This document shows positions 1 to 9,334 of a DNA stretch of 64,000 bases, piece by piece (the stretch's first letter is position 1; the number at the start of each line of letters is the position of its first letter). The stretch is taken from NCBI RefSeq assembly GCF_024166365.1, contig NC_064822.1, forward strand, positions 107,752,823 through 107,816,822, read 5' to 3'. The translations under genes were made by a program, and so were the position numbers. Source of the DNA: Elephas maximus indicus (lineage: Eukaryota; Chordata; Mammalia; Proboscidea; Elephantidae). The notes under the pieces were generated by a model that saw only the letters and a list, made by a program, of their open reading frames with translations, was not told the DNA's origin and did not search any database.

Positions 1-29
1 ATGGTTTTATCTCTCACATTTTGGTTGTA

Positions 30-175
30 GCCATCTGAAATTTGTTTTTATTTTGTATATGTAACGAGTAAGGTTCAAATTTAATTTTTCTCCATATAGT
101 GAGAAAACGTATTATATAATCTATTCTTTCCCCACTGATTTGTGATACTCTACATGGCTCAATTTCTGTCCTCTT
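30..175 (-). mobile_element. Old L1 fragment
   Basis: T-rich sequence resembling the antisense of the ORF2 3' region of old mammalian L1s (GTAGCCATCT, TTTTTCTCCATAT, CTTTCCCCA landmarks). Heavily diverged. Confidence 0.5.
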
Positions 176-343
176 CCTTCTGGGTAGCTGTTGTGAACCA
201 TCGTGTAAGATGTGTCACAAGTCATTTGTTACTATTCATAGCTGAAGTACTGAAATATGAAAATCGTTGACTTTTTAATAGTGAAATTAGAGATGATTCA
301 AAGTTTTCCTCATAATAACAGTGCTCTCACTGGTGTTCTGATA

Positions 344-510
344 CCAACAAAAAAACCAAACCCACTGCCGTCAAGTTGATTCCGACTCATAGCAACTCTA
401 TAGAACAGAGTAGAACTGCCCTGTAGAGTTTCCAAGGAGCGTCTGGCGGATTCGAACTGCGAACCTTTTGGTTAGCAGCCATAGCACTTAACCACTATGC
501 CACTAGCGCA
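344..510 (-). mobile_element. AfroSINE
   Basis: Antisense copy, from AAACCAAACCCACTGCCGTC to the tRNA-like head (GCAGCCATAGCACTTAACCA). It is flanked by TTCTGATA at 336-343 and 511-518, a short target-site duplication. Confidence 0.9.
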
Positions 511-1132
511 TTCTGATAGACTTTCTTAAGTGGGGCAAACGGAGGAGTTGTAGGTAAATTGAGAGTTGTTGTAAATGGGAAATTGTTTCAGCTTTTTGAT
601 CTCAGTGGCCCAAAGAATAAAGCCCTGGGCAAAGACCTCTGAAAACCTGGGCTTGGCACTCATTAACTGCGTAGCCTATGGCAAGCCACGGCTTCTGTAA
701 GTCTCAATTTCTTCATCTGCATAATGGGAATAATAATACCTGTCCTGACAAGTTAATGGAGTAATTATTAAAGTCAAATAAGATAACATCTGTGGAAGTG
801 TCTTGTAAACTAACAACAATATACAAATATAAGGTGATATCACTAATTATCTTCATTCCTATTCTACTACTAAAATTTCCTTTCTCTAACAGCTCTCCAC
901 GGTTTGAGTTTCATCACGAAGTGGTGTAAAATGAAGAGGAAAACTCCAGATAAGCTATTACTTTCTTGCCTAGTTAATTTCCCATTGATGTATTTCTTTT
1001 AAAAAAGTACAAAGTTCAAATGTTGGCTATTTTGAATGGGGTGAAATAGCACGGCCAAGGCCACTAGAGACCAGCCAGGGTCCCCACAGGCTACTCCATT
1101 TTCAAGCCTCTTCCCTCCTCTCTTTCCCCCAG
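511..1132 (+). other. Intron 6 of the + strand keratin: MIR-like and unassigned sequence
   Basis: About 640-835 resembles a MIR in + orientation (CTCAATTTCTTCATCTG then AATGGGAATAATAATACCT). The rest, up to the CCCCCAG acceptor at 1132, shows nothing recognisable. Confidence 0.5.
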
Positions 1133-4100
1133 TGCTGCAAGCTGGAGTCTGCGGTGGCTGAGGCGGAGCAGCAGGGCGAGGCGGCCCTCAGCGATGCCCG
1201 CTGCAAGCTGGCGGGGCTGGAGGAGGCCCTGCAGAGGGCCAAGCAGGACATGGCCTGCCTGCTCAAGGACTACCAGGAGGTGATGAACTCCAAGCTGGGC
1301 CTGGATGTGGAGATCACCACTTACCGCAAACTGCTAGAAGGCGAGGAGAGCCGGTGAGAAAGAGGGCTCCAGGGTCACTTTGAATCCCCTCTCAGGGCTC
1401 CCTGGACTATAACCTGACATCCCTGGGTGGCACGAATGGTTAAACACTCAGCTGCTAACTGAAAGGTTGGCAGTTTGAATCTACCCAGAAGTAGGTACCT
1501 TGGAAGAAAGTCTTGGTGATCTACTTCTGAAAAATCAGCCATTGAAAACCCAGTGGAGCACAGTTATATTCTGACATACATGAGGTCACCATGAGTTGGA
1601 ATTGACTTGAGAGAACTAGTTTTGGACTATAAGCCTCCTGGCTGAGAATGTTCAAAGCGGAAAAGACTCTAGAGATCATAGAGTTCAACCATTTCCCCAG
1701 TTTACTGATAGGGAAACTTAGGCTCAGAGAGCAAGGGGCTTGTCCAAGATCATGGCTAGTTATTGGCTGAGCTGGCATTAAACCAGTCTCCTAGTTGGCA
1801 CCTCTGCGTTGTTTTCCCTCCTAACGTCCCCTCATACTGTATCTAAAGCTCATTCCAAGGCAACTACTTTATCCTGTTGGCCAAAAGTGTATCTCTGTGA
1901 TTACTCCTCAGTGGGTTCTGGAAGCTGGAATTGTTCAGATAATCTGTTGAAGGCCATTTGATTTGGGATGCACAGACAAAGAGTTCTTTCAACCTAGATA
2001 GTCTGATGTTCAGAACCAGGGACTGGAAATGAGCAGCACAGGCTACTTGTCTTCCAGGGAAAGACCAGAGCAGACATAAGTAATTTCTGCAAGTGACTGG
2101 GTTAGTGTCCCTTTGGGCTCTGAGAAACAGGGAGCAGAGAGATGGATTCTGACTGGGGGCTCTCAGGGGCTTCTTAGAGGAGGAACTGGAGGAGCTGAGA
2201 GAGAGGGAAAAGGATGGACACTTCAGGCTGTGCTGACGGTTTCAGCCAAGAATTTGGGGCAGGTGAGGTCAGCATGTGAAAAGCAATGTGGACGTACACC
2301 TGGGATGGTACAATGGGTCTGTAGTCTAGAAGCGGCCACATCATTATTATAACCCAGGGCAGGTTCCCTCAGACGGAGCAGGCTAGATTGGGGAGTGGAG
2401 CGTAGAGATTAAGATCATAGCTCTGACCCAGACCACTTGGGTTCAAATACTGGCTCTATGACTTACCAGCTATGTGACTTTTTATGTCTCAGTGTCCTCG
2501 TCTATAAAACAGAGTTACTGTTAATACCCACCTCTTAAGGTTGTTGTGAGGATTAAACGAGTTGATGGAACATAGTAAGCACAGGGTGGAACGGATTGTT
2601 ATTATAGTGAGAATATATCCACAGAGAGGCTATTAACCCAATTGACATTAGAAATCTGGCGTGAAGTAGCATGAAGGTAGTAGAACCATGCTGCTGGATT
2701 TGTGCCATGCTTTGGGGCTTTGGGGCTTTGGGGCTTTGGGTCTCAGGGCTTTGGGGGAAGCCACCAGAGCTATCTCCCCCTACGGACCCTTAAGTCCTCA
2801 ACCTACTTACCAGCATTCCCTGAGGCACTTGGCATTTATACTGTGAAACTTATTTTCACCATAAAAATACTAATTAATGTTTTAGTGACTCAGTCATAAA
2901 ATGAATGGTCCGCTGTCCCCAACATGTGAGATTTTAACAGGTTGCCATATTTTATAGTGTTTTGTGTATTATGGCCATTGATCTTTTGATAGGTTTTTTT
3001 CCTCTTGGTGTTTAAAATGTTTAATTTGATTACACAAACAAAAGAAGCTATAATCATTCAATTTGAAGATGGCCTCTGCCAGCATTTTGGCTCAACAGGT
3101 GCCATGATGGGCATTGGCTAGAATCTTCTAGAAAGGCACAGTTACAAAGCTGTAGTAAAGTCAGGTTCACCTGGCAGGAAAGTGAACCAAATGAATATAA
3201 CCTCACTGAAAATGTGGGGATTAAAGAAGTATTCTGAGCTGGACAGAATGAATCCGAGTAGAGCCTTCCTGGAGAAAAAGGCTTGAAGCTAGAGATTAGA
3301 GAAGGGGGAGAGGTAGAACAGAAAGTGCAGGAAGGTGTGAGGGAGGAGGGAGCGTTTATGACAAGCCCACTTTAGTGGTACATGTCCCTCACCATTAATG
3401 AGGTAGTGTTAACAGCACACATTTACATGGGGCAGACTATGCGCCAATCTCTATTTTAGGCATGTCACATGTAGAGCTCAATTAAATCTTACAACAATCC
3501 TATGCAGCAGGTATTATCATCCCCATTTTATGGGAAAATGGAGGCACAGCCATATTTGACCCCGGGCTGTCTGGCTTGAGTCCAGGCACTTAACCACCAG
3601 GCCTTCCAGCCTCCCCCTGCATTTAAAGAAATCAGGTGGATGTCTGGGGCACCACTGAAAATCATGGGATTAAAAATGAATCAAAGTGCATAATAGCCAT
3701 GCTTTTTCCCCACCCAGAGCTGTCCTGCTAGGCAGTAGCTCTTCCATCACCTGTTCTTTGACTTTGCTAGAGTTTCCAGCCAAGCAACAAGGAGGATGAT
3801 ACCCTCATCTCTACCTTTCAGTTCTTGGAGTCTCCATGGCTTAGAAGCAAATGAGGCATAAAGTCAGCTTTTGGATGCTGCAGCTCAACATGCCCTGTCC
3901 TTTTGGGGGTGCCAGTGAGCAGTGCCAACACTGATGCTGCCTACAGCAGGCGGGCAGCATGTCACCTGCCCCTCCTTCAGGATGGGGGAGAGTGGGTCAT
4001 CGCCTCAAAAGCAGAGGAACTTGGCTCTAACTGCTCACTCTCTCCTCTCCCCTGCAGGTTGTGTGAAGGCGTGGGCTCCATCAACATCTGTAAGTTGGGA

Positions 4101-4971
4101 GGGTGTGTGGCCATGGCTCTCTTGGGTGTCAATAGTCTTAACATCAGGATGGATGCACCTGGCGGGTGGCTGAGCCTCTGTCTATGGGGCACTGGGTGGG
4201 GGAGGCTGGCGCTGCAGGGCTCTGGGATCTGGACAAATAGACAGCTCTTAAATATTTGACCCCTCTATAGATCCACCTGGGACATACATGAAGCCTAAGG
4301 TAATGAGCATGGCAACTTCTGATCCCCTATTGGATTCTGCAAAAATAGCCTAAGCTCTCCAGTTACTACACACACAATACTGCTCAAGTGGTACCAGTTT
4401 TAATAAAGAATACTAGATTTATATTCTAGTCATTTGGGGTCACTGCAGGCAACTCTTAAATCTTTATCCCAGTATGTACACAGACCCCAGGCTAGGTGTC
4501 TGCTTCTGATCCACCTATTCCCCTCACCTTTCCAACCATCATATTTCTAGTTTCTCTACTGTGATTCGTTAGTTTTTGCTGTAAAGATTGTATAAATGCA
4601 TGTCAACATCAGCCTAGGCCAAGTGGAGTCGTGTGTTCTGTTTGCTAACCACATTCCTTGAGAAGCAGATGGGAATGCATTTAGCTTTGTCTGTAGATTT
4701 AAAAGATTCATGTTGCTGATCCCTCTGAGTGTGAAGAGAATTAATCTTGCTTCTAAAAGATTCTGAGTCATACCATGCCCGGGAAGGAGTGAATTCTGAC
4801 CTGATGTCTCTGTCCACAGGTGTGAGCCGTTCCCAGGGTGGCGTGGTGTGCGGGGACCTCAGTTCCGCCGTTTCCCGTGGCCTGGGGGACGTGACCATCA
4901 GCAGTGAAGCTCTCTGCTCCCCCTCTGTAGTGGGTGGCTACCCCAGTACAAGATCTGTGCGGTTCGCGTAG
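1133..4971 (+). CDS. Type II hair keratin, 3' part (last three coding exons); paralogue not identified
   Basis: Exons 1133-1353, 4058-4089 and 4820-4971 (stop TAG), all with AG acceptors and GT donors; the 221- and 32-nt exon lengths match the other keratins here. They encode the end of coil 2 and the tail of an intermediate filament protein that would pair with type I hair keratins in trichocytes. The helix-termination region reads [14 protein letters not shown] where KRT85, KRT84 and KRT82 in this window have [14 protein letters not shown] or a near copy, and the coil exon opens CCKLES instead of RAKLEA. The tail is about 60 residues with four cysteines and ends RSVRFA as KRT85 does; the cysteine-rich SCRKC-type ending I associate with KRT81/83/86 is absent. 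The gene lies opposite to and tail-to-tail with KRT85. No frame break is seen. It could be a KRT86-position gene or a KRT87/KRT89-type paralogue; upstream exons are outside the window. Confidence 0.85.
1419..1622 (+). mobile_element. AfroSINE, longer type
   Basis: It starts ATCCCTGGGTGGCACGAATGG, has the B-box-like GGCAGTTTGAATC, the extra middle segment CTTGGTGATCTACTTCTGAA, and a 3' tail CCATGAGTTGGAATTGACTT. Confidence 0.85.
1655..1805 (-). repeat. Ancient MIR-like repeat
   Basis: CCCCAGTTTACTGATAGGG followed by AAACTTAGGCTCAGAGAGC and TTATTGGCTGAGCTGG resemble antisense MIR or a related ancient repeat. Confidence 0.45.
1806..2401. other. Intronic stretch, nothing recognised
   Basis: Lies in intron 7 of the + strand keratin. 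A 79-codon ORF at 2113-2352 looks like chance. No repeat or regulatory element identified. Confidence 0.4.
2402..2612 (+). mobile_element. MIR SINE
   Basis: GACCACTTGGGTTCAAATACTG, then TGACTTACCAGCTATGTGAC and GTTGTTGTGAGGATTAAACG follow the MIR order. Confidence 0.8.
2613..3404. other. Intronic stretch with a short 8-bp tandem repeat
   Basis: At 2710-2741 the unit CTTTGGGG is repeated about four times, then degenerates to about 2755. The rest of intron 7 here is AT-rich and unassigned. Confidence 0.6.
3405..3606 (-). mobile_element. MIR SINE, antisense
   Basis: CTTACAACAATCCTATG, ATTATCATCCCCATTTTATG and GTCCAGGCACTTAACCACCA follow the MIR antisense order. Confidence 0.75.
4090..4819 (+). 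other. Intron 8 of the + strand keratin
   Basis: A GTAAGT donor at 4090 and a CTGTCCACAG acceptor bound the intron. No repeats recognised inside. Confidence 0.6.
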
Positions 4972-5588
4972 AGGGGAGCGGGACTCTGGACAGGTTGGAT
5001 CTGACGGGGGTGGGAGGGAGCAGGAGGAGGAAATCATTTCTGTCAGATCCAAATGTCAGTTTAGTAATTTCCCCTTGCAGGAAACGCAAAACCAACTCTC
5101 CAGTTCCCTTCTCACTGGAGTTTTTTTACTCTTTGAATGTAAATCCTGTGTTTGGCATCATTGTCACCTCCATTAATTGCCCTTTCCCTGCCATTCAGGA
5201 GAAGGATGTAAAGCCTTTTTTATATAAATGGTTTAGTCCTTTTCTCCCTGATTAACTTCAGGCCAGCAGACATATATTAAGTCTGACTGTGTGCCCGGCC
5301 CTCGGGGCAGGGAGCCAGGTAGAGGGATGTGTGTTGCTGGGCCATCACTGCCCAGGCTGGAGCCTTGGATGAGAGGGGCTGCCTTGGCAGGGAGGGGTCA
5401 GCAGGGGCTCCGGGGAGGCCCCCAGTTGGTCTGAGAGATTGGCTATCCCCAGAGCATCCCCTAACTATTCATGTCAGGAATGAAACACTTACTGAGATTA
5501 ACCAGCTGAGCTTTTTATTACTGGTTGTTTGAAATTTTATTGTATTTGGGTGGTTCTCACCTTGGCTCCTTCTCTCCTTTGGTGTGTG

Positions 5589-5594
5589 ATTAAA
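5589..5594 (+). promoter_or_regulatory. Possible ATTAAA poly(A) signal for the + strand keratin
   Basis: ATTAAA lies about 620 bp after the stop codon, a 3'UTR length similar to the hair keratins here. No AATAAA was found nearer. Weak assignment. Confidence 0.3.
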
Positions 5595-5689
5595 TGTGGC
5601 AAAAGGCTGTCTCCCTGATAACCCAGTTAATGCCTGCCTCGTTTATTTATTTTTTTTCCAACCCACCTAAAGATCTGATTGTTTCTGGT

Positions 5690-5868
5690 GCTTCCATGGA
5701 CCACCATCTGCATCAGGATCACCATGGGTACTTGTTAAATATACAGATTCCAGGGCTCCATCCAGAACTATGGAAACAAAAGCCTAGGGATGAGCCCGGG
5801 AATCTGCATTTTAACAACCTCTCAGGCGGTTCCTATAAGAACTAAGGTTTGACAACTCCTGATTTGTG
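5690..5868 (+). mobile_element. MER5A-like hAT DNA transposon fossil
   Basis: GGACCACCATCTGCATCAGG, TGTTAAATATACAGATTCC, AATCTGCATTTTAACAACC and the AACTAAGGTTTGACAACTCC ending follow the MER5A order. Confidence 0.65.
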
Positions 5869-5904
5869 TGGGCAGAGCACAAAGGTATAGGGGGCAGGAG
5901 AAGC

Positions 5905-6076
5905 GAGCGGGCATCCATTAAGCACTTGCTATGTGTCTGGGATGTTATATATGTTTTTCATTCACTTCTCACAGAGCACTGTCATTATCCTCATTTTACA
6001 GATAAGGAAATTAAGGCTCAAAGAAGCTAAGTAACATTACTAAGGTCACACAGCTAGTCTGGGATCCAAAGTCGGG
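5905..6076 (-). mobile_element. MIR SINE, antisense
   Basis: TTAAGCACTTGCTATGTGTC, CCTCATTTTACAGATAAGG and GGTCACACAGCTAGTC are MIR antisense landmarks. Confidence 0.8.
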
Positions 6077-6089
6077 TCTAACCGGCGAC

Positions 6090-6292
6090 CAGTTGTCACT
6101 GAGATGATTCTGACTCATGGCAACCCCGTGTGCGTCTGAGTAGAACTACACTCCATAGGGTTTTCAATGGCTGATTTTTTAGCAGCAGATCACCAGACCT
6201 TTCTTCTGAGGTACCCCTGGGTGGACTTGAACCGCTAACCTTTTGGTTAGCAGCTGAACATGTTAACCATTTGCACCACCCAGGGACTCCAA
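6090..6292 (-). mobile_element. AfroSINE, longer type
   Basis: GATTCTGACTCATGGCAACC at the tail side to ACCATTTGCACCACCCAGGG at the head side. It is followed directly by a second antisense copy. Confidence 0.9.
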
Positions 6293-6298
6293 GTCAGG

Positions 6299-6510
6299 TC
6301 AGTTGTTGCCAGAGGCCATCGAGTTGATTTTCGACCCCTAGCAGTCTCATGTGGCAGAGTAGAATTGCTCCATAGGGTTTTCCAGGCTGCAGTCTCTACG
6401 GGAGCAGATCGCCACGTCTTTCTCCTTCAGAGCCACTGGGTGGGTTCAAACCACCAAGTTTTTGGTTAACAGTGAGCAGTTAACCCTTGTGCCTTGGGAG
6501 TACAAAATTC
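6299..6510 (-). mobile_element. AfroSINE, longer type, older copy
   Basis: GCCATCGAGTTGATTTTCGA, GAATTGCTCCATAGGGTTTT and TTAACCCTTGTGCCTTGGG identify a second, more diverged antisense copy. Confidence 0.8.
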
Positions 6511-6560
6511 ACATGCTTTTCCACGGCATTCCCCAAGCTGTTCCCTCAAGCCGAACATTC

Positions 6561-6658
6561 GGATTCACTGGTCTGAGTAGTTGCTTCCGGAGGAGGAATT
6601 CCACTTTAAGGATTCACTGGTCTGAGTAGTTGCTTCCGGAGGAGGAATTCCACTTTAA
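6561..6658. repeat. 49-bp perfect tandem duplication
   Basis: GGATTCACTGGTCTGAGTAG and the following sequence up to CCACTTTAA occurs at 6561-6609 and again at 6610-6658 with no mismatch noticed. It sits 160 bp before the L1 5' end and just after two SINE copies. Confidence 0.9.
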
Positions 6659-7014
6659 GAATCGTCTGCACTTTGGAAAAGAAAGGCGGAAGAAGACACT
6701 TCCCTTAGCCTCTGCTCTCCAAGGATCCTGGCTGAGGGGCCGCCATCTCCAGGAGATCCTGATATCAGCGATTGACACAGGCTTCTATGTGGAAACCCAG
6801 GATTAAAAATCAGGCCTCTGGAGGCGGAGCCAAGATGGCGGACTAGGCAGACGCTACCTCGGATCCCTCTTACAACAAAGACACGGAAAAACAAGTAAAT
6901 TGATCACATACATAACAATCTACGAACCCTGAACAACAAACACAGATTTAGAGACGGAGAACGAACTAATACGGGGAAGCAGCGATTGTTTCCAGAGCCT
7001 GGAGCCAGCATACC

Positions 7015-7540
7015 AGTCAGGTACGGCACAAGCACAGAGACCTGCTCCACCCCCCTGAACTAACCCCGGGAGGGGGACTAGCCGGTTCCACGGGCGGCGT
7101 GGGACGCAGCCGTTAGGAGAAGTCCCCGGGAGGCAGTGACTGATCTTGGAGCAGAAAGAGCAGCATCCGAGCCGGGGAACCGTCCCACAGGGATTTGAAC
7201 TGCACGCAGGTACGCCATAAACACGGAGAGTTGCTCCACCCCCTGAACTAACCCCGGGAAGGTGACCATCCGGGTCGCGCGGGCGGCGTGGGACGCAGCC
7301 GGTAGGAGAAGTCCCCGGGAGGCAGCGACTGGTATTGGAGCGGGGAGAACAGCGTTCCAGCCGGGACACTCGGTCGCGGCACAAGCACGGGGAGCTACTC
7401 CACCCATCTGAACTAACCCCGGGAGGGGGCCCACCTGGTTCACGGGGGCGGCACGGCCACGCGGCTGGAGGGACGAGAAGTCCCCGGGAGGCAGCGACTG
7501 ATTTTGGAGTCGAGAGTGCACCGTCCCAGTAGGGGAGCCT
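7015..7540 (+). repeat. Tandem monomer units in the L1 5'UTR
   Basis: Three related units are seen. The landmark CTGAACTAACCCCGGG occurs at 7055, 7243 and 7408, and AGTCCCCGGGAGGCAG occurs at 7121, 7310 and 7479. Unit lengths are about 189 and 165 bp. The organisation resembles the promoter monomers of rodent L1s, although the sequence is different. Confidence 0.8.
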
Positions 7541-7856
7541 TGACGCTGGGCGTGGGGCTGGAAGCGGAGGATCTGACCGTGACTCCAGCGGGCCAGACCC
7601 CCCGGGGGCAATCTCCACACAGACAGCACACATAGGCGACGCGCCCGCGGGAATCTCAGATATAAGAGTCATTCCAAGCAAGACAAGCAACTCTGGCTAT
7701 ATTCTGAGGTGCTACTCTCCTATCTCTCTGTTCCCTCCCCCACCCTCCCCAGGCGGCTTCATTAACATCTGAATAGCCTGAGCCAGAGGGAGAACTCTGA
7801 TAGGGATCTGACTGCAGTTTTTTTTTAGCGGATTTTCTGGAAAAACTAGTTTCCCA

Positions 7857-8876
7857 GTGATGGCTCGGAGACAACAATCCATATCAAACCACTTAAAGAA
7901 GCAGACCGTGACAGCTTCTCCAACTCCCCAAACAAAAGAATCAAAATCTTTCCCAAATGAAGATACAATTTTGGAATTATCAGATACAGAATATAAAAAA
8001 CTAATTTACAGAATGCTTAATGATATCACAAATGAAATTAGGATATCTGCAGAAAAAGCCAAGGAACACACTGATAAAACTGTTGAAGAACTCAAAAAGA
8101 TTATTCAAGAACATACTGGAAAAATTAATAAGTTGCAAGAATCCATAGAGAGACAACATGTAGAAATCCAAAAGATTAACAATAAAATAACAGAATTAGA
8201 CAACACACTAGGAAGTCAGAGGAGCAGACTCGAGCAATTAGAATGCAGACTGGGACATCTGGAGGACCAGGGAATCAACACCAACATAGCTGAAAAAAAA
8301 TCAGATAAAAGAATTAAAAAAAATGAAGAAACCCTAAGAATTATGTGGGACTCTATCAAGAAGGATAACCTGCGGGTGATTGGAGTCCCAGAACAGGGAG
8401 GGGGGACAGAAAACACAGAGAAAATAGTTGAAGAACTTCTGACAGAAAACTTCCCTGACATCATGAAAGACGAAAGGATATCTATCCAAGATGCTCATCG
8501 AACCCCATTTAAGATTGATCCAAAAAGAAAAACACCAAGACATATTATCATCAAACTCACCAAAACCAAAGATAAACAGAAAATTTTAAAAGCAGCCAGG
8601 GAGAAAAGAAAGGTTTCCTTCAAGGGAGAATCAATAAGAATATGTTCTGACTACTCAGCAGAAACCATGCAGGCAAGAAGGGAATGGGACGACATATACA
8701 GAACACTGAAGGAGAAGAACTGCCAACCAAGGATCATATATCCAGCAAAACTCTCTCTGAAATATGAAGGCGAAATTAAGATATTTACAGACAAACACAA
8801 GTTTAGAGAATTTGCAAAAACCAAACCAAAGCTACAAGAAATACTAAAGGATATTGTTTGGTCAGAGAACCAATAA
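7857..8876 (+). CDS. L1 ORF1 protein (RNA-binding chaperone), intact, 339 aa
   Basis: A 339-codon open frame of usual L1 ORF1p length, starting MARRQQ. An N-terminal Lys/Gln-rich coiled coil spans roughly residues 50-155 (heptad-like KKIIQEHTGKINKLQ and RLEQLECRLGHLED). An RRM follows, opening with the diagnostic NLRVIGVPE, and then the C-terminal domain with RTPFKIDPKRKTPRHIIIKL. ORF1p trimers coat L1 RNA in cytoplasmic RNPs and act as a nucleic-acid chaperone needed for retrotransposition. No frame break was found. Confidence 0.95.
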   Translation: MMARRQQSISNHLKKQTVTASPTPQTKESKSFPNEDTILELSDTEYKKLIYRMLNDITNEIRISAEKAKEHTDKTVEELKKIIQEHTGKINKLQESIERQHVEIQKINNKITELDNTLGSQRSRLEQLECRLGHLEDQGINTNIAEKKSDKRIKKNEETLRIMWDSIKKDNLRVIGVPEQGGGTENTEKIVEELLTENFPDIMKDERISIQDAHRTPFKIDPKRKTPRHIIIKLTKTKDKQKILKAAREKRKVSFKGESIRICSDYSAETMQARREWDDIYRTLKEKNCQPRIIYPAKLSLKYEGEIKIFTDKHKFREFAKTKPKLQEILKDIVWSENQ

Positions 8877-9334
8877 TATCAGATATCAGCACAACACAAG
8901 GTCACAAAACAGAACGTCCTGATATCAACTCAAATAGGGAAATCACAAAAACAAACAAATTAAGATTAATTAAAAAAAAAATACACATAACAGGGAATCA
9001 TGGAAGTCAATAGGTAAAAGATCACAATAATCAAAAAGAGGGACTAAATACAGGAGGCATTGAACTGCCATATGGAGAGTGATACAAGGCGATATAGAAC
9101 AATACAAGTTAGGTTTTTACTTAGAAAAATAGGGGTATATAATGAGGTAACCACAAAAAGGTATAACAACTCTATAACTCAAGACAAAAACCAAGAAAAA
9201 CGTAACGACTCAACTAACATAAAGTCAAACACTATGAAAGTGAGGATCTCACAATTTACTAAGAAAAACGCCTCAGCACAAAAAAGTATGTGGAAAAATG
9301 AAATTGTCAACAACACACATAAAAAGGCATCAAA
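8877..9334 (+). other. L1 inter-ORF spacer with a 92-codon ORF overlapping the ORF2 start
   Basis: The 458-bp spacer is much longer than the roughly 60 bp of human L1. It holds a 92-codon ORF (9060-9338), Lys/Asn/Thr-rich and without a recognisable domain. Its TGA overlaps the ORF2 ATG as ATGA (9335-9338). Such an overlap could allow termination-reinitiation, or may be chance in A-rich DNA. Confidence 0.6.

Noticed and set aside
7078-7629. 183-codon second antisense ORF in the L1 5'UTR
   Set aside because: It overlaps the 256-codon antisense ORF in another frame; GC-rich repeated sequence explains both, so only the longer one is noted.
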